DNA of 15,836 nt from Sulfuricellaceae bacterium (GTDB lineage Bacteria > Pseudomonadota > Gammaproteobacteria > Burkholderiales > UBA9220), in NCBI GenBank assembly GCA_019911985.1, contig JAIOJO010000084.1:1-15836 (forward strand), given 5' to 3'. The position numbers and the translations under genes are program-made. This document shows, one piece after another, positions 1 to 6,539 of this stretch. The notes below the pieces were generated by a model. The model did not search any database and was not told the DNA's origin. It saw only the letters and a program-made list of their open reading frames with translations. Position 1 is the stretch's first letter; each line of letters starts with the position of its first letter.

Positions 1-794
1 TGCCGGTCGGCACCGTCATCACCGATTTCGAGAGCGGCCAGCTTATCGCCGACCTGTGCCGCGACGGCGATCGGGCCATGATCGCCAAGGGCGGCCAAGG
101 CGGCCTCGGCAACCTGCATTTCAAATCCAGCACCAACCGCACCCCGCGCCAGTTCACCCACGGCGAAGAGGGCGAACAGCGCGAATTGCAATTGGAGCTC
201 AAGGTTCTGGCCGATGTCGGCCTGCTGGGAATGCCCAACGCGGGCAAATCCACCTTTATCCGCTCGGTATCCGCCGCCAAACCGAAAGTGGCCGACTACC
301 CCTTCACGACGCTCCATCCCAATCTGGGCGTGGTTCGGGTGGATCACAACCGCAGTTTCGTGATTGCCGATATTCCCGGCCTGATCGAGGGCGCGGCCGA
401 AGGCGCGGGTCTCGGCCACCGCTTTCTGCGCCACCTGGCGCGAACCCGCTTGCTGCTGCACATCATCGACATGGTGCCGACGGATGACAGCATCGAGCCC
501 GCCGCCGAGGCCCGTGCGATAGCGGAAGAACTCAAGAAGTACGACGAGGATCTGTATCGCAAACCCCGCTGGCTGGTGCTCAACAAGATGGATATGCTGC
601 CGCAAGACGAACGCCAGGAACGCTGCCGCCAGTTCCTTCGGGATTTCGGCTGGGACGGCCCGTGGTTCGAGATTTCCGCCCTTTCCGGGGAAGGCTGCAA
701 AGAACTGAGCTACGCCATCATGCGATATCTGGAGGAAGCCCGTAGCGACGAACTCCCTCCTCCACCCCCGTCGGTATTGCAAGAGGCGCCATGA
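1..794 (+). CDS. obgE: Obg family GTPase ObgE/CgtA, 5' truncated by the window edge
   Basis: This is the C-terminal 263 residues of the ribosome-associated GTPase Obg, which acts in late assembly of the 50S subunit and in stress control. The reading frame is open from base 3 with no start, so the N-terminal part of the glycine-rich Obg fold lies outside the window. The end of that fold is visible ([11 protein letters not shown]). The GTPase domain follows with its G motifs in order: the P-loop GMPNAGKST, the G3 motif DIPGLIEGA, the G4 motif NKMD and the G5 motif ISALSGEG. The C-terminal tail is short and proline-rich. The stop codon overlaps the start of proB by 4 bp (ATGA), so the two are probably co-translated. 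In many proteobacteria rplU and rpmA lie just upstream of obgE; here that would be outside the window. The family assignment is certain. Confidence 0.97.
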   Translation, partial: PVGTVITDFESGQLIADLCRDGDRAMIAKGGQGGLGNLHFKSSTNRTPRQFTHGEEGEQRELQLELKVLADVGLLGMPNAGKSTFIRSVSAAKPKVADYPFTTLHPNLGVVRVDHNRSFVIADIPGLIEGAAEGAGLGHRFLRHLARTRLLLHIIDMVPTDDSIEPAAEARAIAEELKKYDEDLYRKPRWLVLNKMDMLPQDERQERCRQFLRDFGWDGPWFEISALSGEGCKELSYAIMRYLEEARSDELPPPPPSVLQEAP

Positions 795-1909
795 CATCCG
801 TTCTCGCCTCCGCCAAACGCCTGGTCGTCAAAGTCGGCAGCAGCCTGGTTACCAACGACGGCGCCGGACTCGACCACCAAGCCATAGACGCCTGGGCGGC
901 GCAAATCGCCGCGCTGACCGCAATGGGCAAGGAAGTCGTCTTGGTTTCCAGCGGCGCGGTAGCCGAGGGCATGCAGCGCCTGGGCTGGAAAAAACGCCCC
1001 CATGCGCTGCACGAGCTGCAAGCCGCGGCCGCCGTCGGCCAAATGGGGCTGGTCCAAGTCTATGAAACCAGCTTCCGGCGGCACAGCCTGCATACCGCCC
1101 AGGTGTTGCTGACCCACGACGACATGGCGAGCCGCAAGCGCTATCTGAACGCACGTTCCACGCTGCGCACCCTGCTCGATCTCAAAGTGATTGCTATCAT
1201 CAACGAGAACGACACGGTTGCCACCGACGAAATCCGCTTCGGCGACAACGACACGCTGGGCGCCCTGGTCGCCAATTTGATCGAAGCCGACGCCTTGGTC
1301 ATCATGACCGATCAGGCCGGCCTCTATTCCGCCGACCCGCGCAAGGATCCCGGCGCCTCCCTGGTATCGGAGGGCCGCGCGGGAGACTTGAAGCTGGAGG
1401 CGATGGCGGGGGGAGCGGGCAGCCATCTCGGCCGCGGCGGCATGTTGACGAAGATTTTGGCCGCCAAGCGCGCAGCGCGCAGCGGAGCCCATACCGTGAT
1501 AGCTTCCGGCCGCGAGGCGGACGTGCTGATACGCCTCAGCCAGGGCGAGGCCATCGGCACCCAATTGCTGGCAGGCTCGGTGAAAACGGCGGCGCGCAAG
1601 CAGTGGCTGGCCGATCACCTCCAAGTTCGCGGCCGCCTCAGCCTCGACGAGGGTGCGGCGGAAGCGCTCAGACTAGGGGGCAAGAGTTTGCTGCCTATCG
1701 GCGTCACCGCTGTCAGCGGCGATTTCGGACGCGGCGAGGTGGTGGCTTGCGTCGATGGCAAGGGACAGGAAATCGCGCGCGGCCTGGCAAATTACGACGC
1801 AGACGAAACCCGCAAGATCATGCGCCGCCCCAGTACCGAAATCGAGGCTATTCTCGGCTATATCGACGAACCCGAATTAATCCACCGCGATAATTTGGTT
1901 CTCCAATAA
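791..1909 (+). CDS. proB: Glutamate 5-kinase
   Basis: ProB phosphorylates L-glutamate with ATP to gamma-glutamyl phosphate, the first and feedback-inhibited step of proline synthesis, in the cytosol. The 372-residue product has the usual two-domain length. The amino acid kinase domain shows KVGSS near residue 14, SSGAV at 53-57, NENDTVA at 138-144, GDNDTL at 151-156 and the TDQAGLY loop near 173. A C-terminal PUA domain follows from about residue 275, with the LPIGV and RGEVV elements visible. The ATG overlaps the obgE stop (ATGA), which fixes the start. The next gene, flgM, begins 140 bp downstream behind its own candidate promoter, so proB probably ends this unit. I see no strong terminator in the gap. 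No key residue appears to be missing. Confidence 0.97.
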   Translation: MTSVLASAKRLVVKVGSSLVTNDGAGLDHQAIDAWAAQIAALTAMGKEVVLVSSGAVAEGMQRLGWKKRPHALHELQAAAAVGQMGLVQVYETSFRRHSLHTAQVLLTHDDMASRKRYLNARSTLRTLLDLKVIAIINENDTVATDEIRFGDNDTLGALVANLIEADALVIMTDQAGLYSADPRKDPGASLVSEGRAGDLKLEAMAGGAGSHLGRGGMLTKILAAKRAARSGAHTVIASGREADVLIRLSQGEAIGTQLLAGSVKTAARKQWLADHLQVRGRLSLDEGAAEALRLGGKSLLPIGVTAVSGDFGRGEVVACVDGKGQEIARGLANYDADETRKIMRRPSTEIEAILGYIDEPELIHRDNLVLQ

Positions 1910-1946
1910 TGCAAAACGCCGCTGTCCGCCCCGGCGAAAACAGTGC

Positions 1947-1975
1947 CTTCTTTTAAAGCAGACACTCTGTATAAT
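1947..1975 (+). promoter_or_regulatory. Candidate sigma70-type promoter upstream of flgM
   Basis: A perfect -10 hexamer TATAAT lies at 1970-1975 in an AT-rich patch between proB and flgM. The best-placed -35 sequence (CTTCTT at 1947-1952, 17-bp spacer) is poor, so this rests mainly on the -10 box. No convincing FliA (sigma28) or sigma54 element is visible here, although late flagellar promoters are common in front of flgM. A 10-bp palindrome, CAGTTAACTG, lies further down the leader at 2013-2022. Confidence 0.35.
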
Positions 1976-2037
1976 TAAATTCCTAAAGAATTGCAGTTGA
2001 GTGTCGTTAGAACAGTTAACTGAATAAATTCGTGCTT

Positions 2038-2042
2038 AGGAG
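2038..2042 (+). promoter_or_regulatory. Shine-Dalgarno sequence that decides the flgM start
   Basis: AGGAG sits 7 nt upstream of the GTG at 2050. An in-frame GTG at 2032 would place this ribosome binding site inside the gene and has no comparable site of its own. The GTG at 2050 is therefore the preferred start. Confidence 0.7.
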
Positions 2043-2049
2043 ACCCATC

Positions 2050-2352
2050 GTGGTTGACATCTCTATCAAATCGGTTGCGGGCGCAGCAAAGGCCGAACGC
2101 CAGTCCCGCACCAGCCAGAAATCCGGCAGCGAAGGCGCGCGCTCCGTCGCGTCCACGCCGTCGGATAGCGTTCATCTCACCCCTTTGTCAGGCGAGTTAT
2201 CCAAACTGTCGGGAGACGTTCCCGTGTTCGACACAGCAAAAGTAGACGCGATCAAACAAGCCATCCGCGAAGGAAAATTCACAGTCAACGCCGAGGCCGT
2301 AGCAGACCGCTTGTTAAGCGATGTTCGCGCGCTGGTTTCGAAGAAGGATTGA
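2050..2352 (+). CDS. flgM: Anti-sigma-28 factor FlgM
   Basis: FlgM binds the flagellar sigma factor FliA and holds late flagellar genes off until the hook-basal body is complete, when FlgM is exported through the flagellum. From the GTG at 2050 the product is 100 residues, the normal family size. The N-terminal half is polar and low in complexity (Ser, Ala, Gln, Lys), as expected for the disordered export region. The conserved sigma-binding C-terminal half is clear, with FDTAKVDAIKQAIREGKF followed by NAEAVADRLL. The gene lies just upstream of flgN and overlaps or abuts it. Its target FliA is encoded at 4850-5569 on the other strand. The start choice rests on the AGGAG site at 2038-2042; an upstream in-frame GTG at 2032 is the alternative. 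Confidence 0.9.
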   Translation: MVDISIKSVAGAAKAERQSRTSQKSGSEGARSVASTPSDSVHLTPLSGELSKLSGDVPVFDTAKVDAIKQAIREGKFTVNAEAVADRLLSDVRALVSKKD

Positions 2353-2354
2353 GA

Positions 2355-2849
2355 TTGGCGGAATCACAGCAGGACCCGGGGGCCGATAAGGCGTTTATCG
2401 CCGATTTGGAGCAAGAACGGGACACCTTCAGGACTATCCACCATACCTTGGAATCCGAACAGGCAGCGCTGGCCCGCGGCGACGTCGACCGCTTGGTGCA
2501 AATTTCGAAATCCAAGATGGCGCAGTTTGTTACGCTGGGCCAATTAGCCGAAAAGCGCAACCGCTACCTCGCCGCAAGAGGCCTGGCGAGCGACGTGGAC
2601 GGCATGGAGCGATGGCTATCCCAGCAACCCGGCGTTTCCACGGCCCGCGCCCTTTGGAACGAACTCCTGGCAAGCGCCCAAGAGGCGCGGATATTGAACG
2701 AAGCCAACGGCGCTTCGATCGGCGTTAAAATGCAGCACAATCAACAAGCCTTAAGCATGCTCCAGCAAGCCGCCAATCAAGCCGCGCTGTACGACCCCAG
2801 CGGCCGTCCTGCCGCCCATCGCACCGGTCGTCCGCTGGACAAAGCTTAA
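2355..2849 (+). CDS. flgN: Flagellar export chaperone FlgN
   Basis: FlgN is the cytosolic chaperone that delivers the hook-filament junction proteins FlgK and FlgL to the export gate. The product is about 164 residues, rich in Gln, Ala and Glu and almost wholly helical in appearance, which fits the FlgN family. Its LEQERDTFRTIHHTLESEQ stretch and the C-terminal helix ending near LYDPSGRP are typical. The start is uncertain and must be TTG. The TTG at 2355 has GAAGGA (2343-2348) 6 nt upstream. The TTG at 2349 overlaps the flgM stop but leaves no room for that site. I chose 2355. The gene ends 20 bp before the palindromic element at 2870. FlgN sequences diverge quickly, so the call leans partly on position after flgM. 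Confidence 0.85.
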   Translation: MAESQQDPGADKAFIADLEQERDTFRTIHHTLESEQAALARGDVDRLVQISKSKMAQFVTLGQLAEKRNRYLAARGLASDVDGMERWLSQQPGVSTARALWNELLASAQEARILNEANGASIGVKMQHNQQALSMLQQAANQAALYDPSGRPAAHRTGRPLDKA

Positions 2850-2869
2850 AAGCCATCCTGGCCGGTCTT

Positions 2870-3165
2870 AGAAGCTGTTTTAATAAATCCCGAGCCCGCG
2901 CCGGCGGCAAGCGGGTTTCAGGGCGCGACGCGGGACGCGCGGTTTGGTTATTCCAAACAAGCGGCCCGCAACAAAGCCCTGGAGCCCGCTTGCCACCGGC
3001 CCAGAGGGTTGAGGCGCTAAGCCCGCGAGGGCGTCGTTACGGCTCGCTGATTTGGAATAACCAAACCGCGCTCGCCGCGCCTAGCCCTCACGGGCTTAGC
3101 GCCTCCTTGTCCTCGGGTGAAGTGGCCGGGGGAACGCGGGCTCAGGATTTATTAAAACAGCTTCT
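2870..3165. repeat. MITE-like palindromic element between convergent flgN and motD
   Basis: This fills nearly all of the 328-bp gap between flgN and motD. Its ends are inverted repeats of 31 bp with one mismatch (2870-2900 against 3135-3165); the left end begins GAAGCTGTTTTAATAAATCC at 2871. Inside are three further inverted pairs: 2901-2924 with 2976-2999 (21 of 24 matching), 2937-2957 with 3051-3071 (21 of 21), and 3011-3032 with 3084-3105 (21 of 22). A TTA flanks the element on each side (2868-2870 and 3165-3167), a possible 3-bp target duplication that overlaps the outermost repeat base. I find no credible coding sequence in it. It has the build of a non-autonomous miniature inverted-repeat transposable element. 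It may also serve as a two-way terminator for the convergent genes. Only one copy lies in the window, so mobility is inferred. Confidence 0.75.
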
Positions 3166-3177
3166 TAAACCCCAGCA

Positions 3178-3975
3178 CTAATTTTTCACGCCCGCTGAAT
3201 TTTGCCGTTCCACCGACGGCACGGCCGCATCGTCCGGCTCGGGTAGTATCATCACATTAACCCGCCGGTTGCGCGCCCTTCCTTCGGGCGTATCATTGGG
3301 CTTGACGGGGTGATTCTCGGCGTAGCCCACCGCGACAAGACGCTCCTCCGCCACGCCGTTTTGTGCGAAGAGACGCACTACGCTGCTGGCGCGAGCCGTG
3401 GACAGCTCCCAGTTGCTGGGGAATAGGGCGGTCGCGATGGGTGCATTGTCGGTATAGCCTTCCACCTGGATCGGGTTCGGCACCCTGGAGAGGACTTCGC
3501 CTATCGAAGACAGCACTTTGATCGAGCTCGGCGCGAGCTTCGCCTCGCCCGAGGCGAACAAGACGCTGGCATTGATTTCGATGGCGATACCGCGGCTGCT
3601 CTGGGTGATTTTCACCAAGCCGGCCTTGACCAAGGGATCCAAAACCTTGAGCACGTCGTCGGCAATCTCTTTCATTTTCTGCATGTTCCGCAGCTTAGCC
3701 GGGTTATCCGGCATCGGCTTGGGGATTATCACCATTTGCGGCTTGTTGATAATGCTCTGAGAGGAAATCCCGGCGCCCTCCCGTTTGACGAGCTGGGATG
3801 GGTTCTGGAAGGCATGGATCAGCGCCTGGCTGAGCACCTTGTACTTACCCTCGTTTAGCGTGGAAAGGGCGTACATCACGACGAAAAAAGCAAACAAAAG
3901 GGTTATGAAATCGGCGTAGGAAACCAGCCACCGCTCCATGTTTTCATGTTCCTCGTGTTTTTTTTTGCGTGCCAT
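3178..3975 (-). CDS. motD: Flagellar motor stator protein MotD (MotB family)
   Basis: This is the peptidoglycan-anchored stator subunit that pairs with MotC to convert ion flow into flagellar torque. The 265-residue product begins with a short basic cytosolic tail (MARKKKHEEHE). A single membrane helix follows at about residues 16-38, carrying the family's ion-binding aspartate (Asp22 in SYADFITLLFAFF). The C-terminal half is an OmpA-like peptidoglycan-binding domain with VEGYTDNAPI, NWELSTARASSVV and the GRARNRRV signature. The N-terminus most resembles pseudomonad MotD rather than enteric MotB, which fits its partner and its place after fliA. It lies 28 bp downstream of motC across a 20-bp palindrome. 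I see no good ribosome binding site, so coupling to motC is likely. It could equally be annotated motB. It is the last gene of the flagellar operon. Confidence 0.93.
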   Translation of the reverse strand: MARKKKHEEHENMERWLVSYADFITLLFAFFVVMYALSTLNEGKYKVLSQALIHAFQNPSQLVKREGAGISSQSIINKPQMVIIPKPMPDNPAKLRNMQKMKEIADDVLKVLDPLVKAGLVKITQSSRGIAIEINASVLFASGEAKLAPSSIKVLSSIGEVLSRVPNPIQVEGYTDNAPIATALFPSNWELSTARASSVVRLFAQNGVAEERLVAVGYAENHPVKPNDTPEGRARNRRVNVMILPEPDDAAVPSVERQNSAGVKN

Positions 3976-3983
3976 ATGAAGAG

Positions 3984-4003
3984 GATAGCGCCTAGGCGCT
4001 ATC
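3984..4003. repeat. 20-bp perfect palindrome in the motC-motD gap
   Basis: GATAGCGCCTAGGCGCTATC is identical to its own reverse complement and fills most of the 28-bp gap between the motC stop and the motD start. In RNA it could form a short stem of up to about 8 bp around a tight loop, close to the motD start. In DNA it could be a dimeric protein-binding site. Its function is unknown. Confidence 0.6.
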
Positions 4004-4744
4004 TTATACGATGAAACCCTGCAGTTTGGATTCTATCATGCGCGGGTTTTCGCCATTGGCGATGGACACTAAGCCTTCGATGAGCATTTCGCGCATCACC
4101 ACTTGCTGTGCGACGATGGATTTCAGTTTACTGGCAATCGGAATAAGCAAGATATTGGCCGAACCCACGCCGTAAATCGTCGCCACGAAAGCGACGGCGA
4201 TTCCCGCGCCGAGTTTGGCGGGTTCGGTCAAGTTTTCCATCACGTGAATCAATCCCATTACCGCGCCAAGAATGCCGATGGTGGGCGCATAGCCGCCGGC
4301 AGCCATCCATACTTTGGCGCATGCCAGGTGATGTTCCTCGTAAGCGCTGATTTCCACTTCCAAAGCCGTGCGCAAGTAGTCGGGCTCGGCACCGTCCACC
4401 AGCATTTGCACGCCTCTCTTGGCGAAGGGGTCGCTCAAATCGTCGATCACGGCTTCCAAGGACAGCAAGCCGCCCTTGCGGGCATTATGGCTCCAGGCTA
4501 TCACCTGCTCGATCAATTGCTGTTGCGAGACGGGCGGCGGATAAAAAATCCATTTCAGCATTTTCACGCCCCGCCAGAAAACGCTGGGGGAATGCTGCAA
4601 TAGCGTCGCTCCCATCGTGCCACCGAACACGATTAGCAGCGCGGTGAACTGCAACAGGGAGCCGACATGCCCCCCCTCCAGAACCTGGCCGCCGAGAATG
4701 GCTACAATCGACAGTAAAATACCCAGCGGACTAGCGATATCCAT
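4004..4744 (-). CDS. motC: Flagellar motor stator protein MotC (MotA family)
   Basis: MotC is the four-helix inner-membrane stator subunit that surrounds the MotD helix, and its cytosolic loop acts on the rotor protein FliG. The product is 246 residues, the usual size for the MotC/PomA branch and shorter than enteric MotA. Membrane helices are visible near residues 4-20 and 30-50, then at about 152-170 (APTIGILGAVMGLIHVM) and 182-205 (IAVAFVATIYGVGSANILL). The large cytosolic loop lies between the second and third. The ending ENPRMIESKLQGF is characteristic of the family. It is transcribed from fliA towards motD. In pseudomonads chemotaxis genes separate fliA from motC; here the two are only 105 bp apart. 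It could also be annotated motA. Confidence 0.94.
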   Translation of the reverse strand: MDIASPLGILLSIVAILGGQVLEGGHVGSLLQFTALLIVFGGTMGATLLQHSPSVFWRGVKMLKWIFYPPPVSQQQLIEQVIAWSHNARKGGLLSLEAVIDDLSDPFAKRGVQMLVDGAEPDYLRTALEVEISAYEEHHLACAKVWMAAGGYAPTIGILGAVMGLIHVMENLTEPAKLGAGIAVAFVATIYGVGSANILLIPIASKLKSIVAQQVVMREMLIEGLVSIANGENPRMIESKLQGFIV

Positions 4745-4849
4745 ATTTAATTTTCTGCGTTCCCCGCCATGCGGCCGCCTTATCCATCACGGTTTCTTTT
4801 CATGCGGGGAGCATACCTAAGCGACAGCCTTCCCGCAATCCCGATCGTA

Positions 4850-5569
4850 TTAAACCCAGTCTTTCAGTTGGCTGCGCAATCGGGCAATGGCTTGGCTATG
4901 CAACTGGCAAACACGCGATTCGCTCACACCCAAGACTTCGCCGATCTCGCGTAGATTAAGCTCTTCCTCGTAATACAGGCCCATCATCAGCTTTTCCCGT
5001 TCCGGCAGCAATTGAATCGCATCGACCAATTGACGGCGAAACCCCGCATCTTGGATTTTTTCCAGCGGATTGGATTGGTTGTCGGCAAGATGGCGGTCGA
5101 AAAAATCGTCGGAAGCTTCCGCGCTGCCGTAAAAATCCTCGTAGTGAAGCAACTGGTGGCCGCGGGCCTCTTGCAGCATTTGCTGGTAATTTCCCAGGGG
5201 CATGAGCATGGTTTCCGCGATCTCTTGCTCGCTCGGCGGACGGCCTAGTTTGTGTTCGAGCTTATGAATGGCCGCTTCGATATCGCGCATGGCCTTGCGC
5301 GCACTACGCGGCAGCCAGTCGAGTTGGCGCAGCTCGTCCAGCATGGCGCCGCGGATCCGCTGCGCGGCATAGGTTTCAAACTGGGCGCCATGGTTACTAT
5401 TGAAATTACCGATGGCCTCCAACAAACCCAGCGTACCTACCTGAATCAGGTCGTCGATCTCGACGCTCGCAGGCAGCTTGACGATCAGATGGTGGGCAAT
5501 ACGCTTGACTAACGGGAAATAATCCGCCGCTTGCAAGTCCGTCTCGGGCGTCCCGTTTGCCGAATACAT
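4850..5569 (-). CDS. fliA: Flagellar sigma factor FliA (sigma-28)
   Basis: FliA directs RNA polymerase to late flagellar promoters (flagellin, motor and chemotaxis genes) and is held by FlgM until the hook is finished. The 239-residue product has the standard order. Region 2 lies at about residues 16-85, including DDLIQVGTLGLLEAI and the FETYAAQRIRGAMLDELR stretch. Region 3 is near 95-150. Region 4 carries a helix-turn-helix, LREIGEVLGVSESRVCQLHS, at 206-225. The start ATG at 5569 gives the N-terminus expected for the family, although no clear Shine-Dalgarno sequence precedes it. It lies 88 bp downstream of flhG and 105 bp upstream of motC. A 5-bp stem (TGACG at 5621-5625 with CGTCA at 5631-5635) is the only structure seen in the gap before it, and no clear promoter is visible. 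Confidence 0.97.
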   Translation of the reverse strand: MYSANGTPETDLQAADYFPLVKRIAHHLIVKLPASVEIDDLIQVGTLGLLEAIGNFNSNHGAQFETYAAQRIRGAMLDELRQLDWLPRSARKAMRDIEAAIHKLEHKLGRPPSEQEIAETMLMPLGNYQQMLQEARGHQLLHYEDFYGSAEASDDFFDRHLADNQSNPLEKIQDAGFRRQLVDAIQLLPEREKLMMGLYYEEELNLREIGEVLGVSESRVCQLHSQAIARLRSQLKDWV

Positions 5570-5657
5570 GTATTTTGGAGTCTTTTGAGAAAGTGCGTTA
5601 GCGATAACTTTAACAGGATTTGACGGAAATCGTCACTATCCGGACGCGTTTTAACGT

Positions 5658-6539
5658 TTAGCGCGAGCAATTCGCCGCCAAACGGCTGCTGTGGATCAAG
5701 CGCTGCATGAATCCGCCTAGGCGGGCATTGTCGTCGCGAGGATAGGGCCAAGCATCGACCGTTTCGGCCAGGCCCCGGAATGCGGCGGCCGAGACGGACT
5801 CGGGAAACGCGCTGACCACCGGTTTATCCAGGCGCACGGCTTGGCGCAGACGCTCGTCCACGGGTACCGCCCCCATGTAATCCGGCTGGATGCGCAAAAA
5901 ACGCCGCGATGCGTCTGCCAGATTGGCGTAGATGGCGCGCCCGGCCTCGCCGTCGCGGACCTTGTTCATCAATAGGCGGAATTGGTGCCGCGCAAAATCC
6001 CGGCTGAGCACCTTCATCAAGGCATAGGCGTCGGTTATCGCCGACGCTTCGCCCGACACCACCACAATCACCTCCGAGGCGGCCAGGCTGAGTCCGAGCG
6101 CGTTGCCGGCGGTGCCGGCCATGGCGTCGATCAGCACCACGTCGACGGCGTCCGAAAAACCGTGGAATGCCTCGACCAGCGCCATCTGCTCCGCCGTCGT
6201 GAGTTCCGTCAGGGACTGCACGCCGCGCCCGGCCGCCACCACGGCGACGCCATCCGGCCCGGCCATCATCACGTCGTCCAAGCGCTGTTCGCCGCGTATC
6301 ACATGCAACAGGTCGTAACGGGGCGTCAAACCCAGGCTTTTTACCGCCGTGCCGCGGCCCGCCTGTTCATCCAGAATCAACACGCGCTTGCCGTGCTGCG
6401 CCAGCGCGGCCGCCAAATTGATGACGACCTGGGTTTTGCCCACGCCATTGCGCCCGCTGGCCACGGTAATGACCCGCACGACATCGCGCCCAAGCAGGCG
6501 CCGCAAGCCCTCCGCCTGGTCGATAGCGTGCTCAGCCAC
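5658..6539 (-). CDS. flhG: Flagellar number regulator FlhG/FleN, MinD-like ATPase with altered motifs
   Basis: FlhG (FleN) is a MinD/ParA-type protein that limits flagellar number and stimulates the GTPase of FlhF through an N-terminal DQAxxLR motif. Here that motif is DQAEGLR, at residues 7-13 if the GTG at 6539 is the start. That GTG has GGGAG (6546-6550) 6 nt upstream and overlaps the flhF stop by 8 bp. The upstream ATG at 6569 would add 10 residues and has no comparable site. The nucleotide-binding motifs are unusual. The expected KGGVGKT reads RNGVGKT (residues 30-36), so the ParA-family signature lysine is arginine. The DxD of the switch region reads DEQ (57-59). The Walker B aspartate remains in LIDAMAG. 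ATP turnover may therefore differ from classical FlhG, though binding is still plausible. The family call is firm from context and overall sequence. Confidence 0.92.
   Translation of the reverse strand: MAEHAIDQAEGLRRLLGRDVVRVITVASGRNGVGKTQVVINLAAALAQHGKRVLILDEQAGRGTAVKSLGLTPRYDLLHVIRGEQRLDDVMMAGPDGVAVVAAGRGVQSLTELTTAEQMALVEAFHGFSDAVDVVLIDAMAGTAGNALGLSLAASEVIVVVSGEASAITDAYALMKVLSRDFARHQFRLLMNKVRDGEAGRAIYANLADASRRFLRIQPDYMGAVPVDERLRQAVRLDKPVVSAFPESVSAAAFRGLAETVDAWPYPRDDNARLGGFMQRLIHSSRLAANCSR

Noticed and set aside
1910..1945. Possible terminator after proB
   Set aside because: Only short, imperfect GC stems are present (around CGCCG and CGGCG), without a proper T-run, so a terminator cannot be supported.
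2384..2392. GCCGATAA-like sequence resembling a FliA -10 box
   Set aside because: It lies inside the flgN coding sequence, has no matching -35 element at the right distance, and no gene starts just downstream.
2990..3181. 63-codon plus-strand frame inside the palindromic element
   Set aside because: The sequence is explained by the inverted repeats, has no ribosome binding site, and runs into the motD stop. No transposase-like motif is present.
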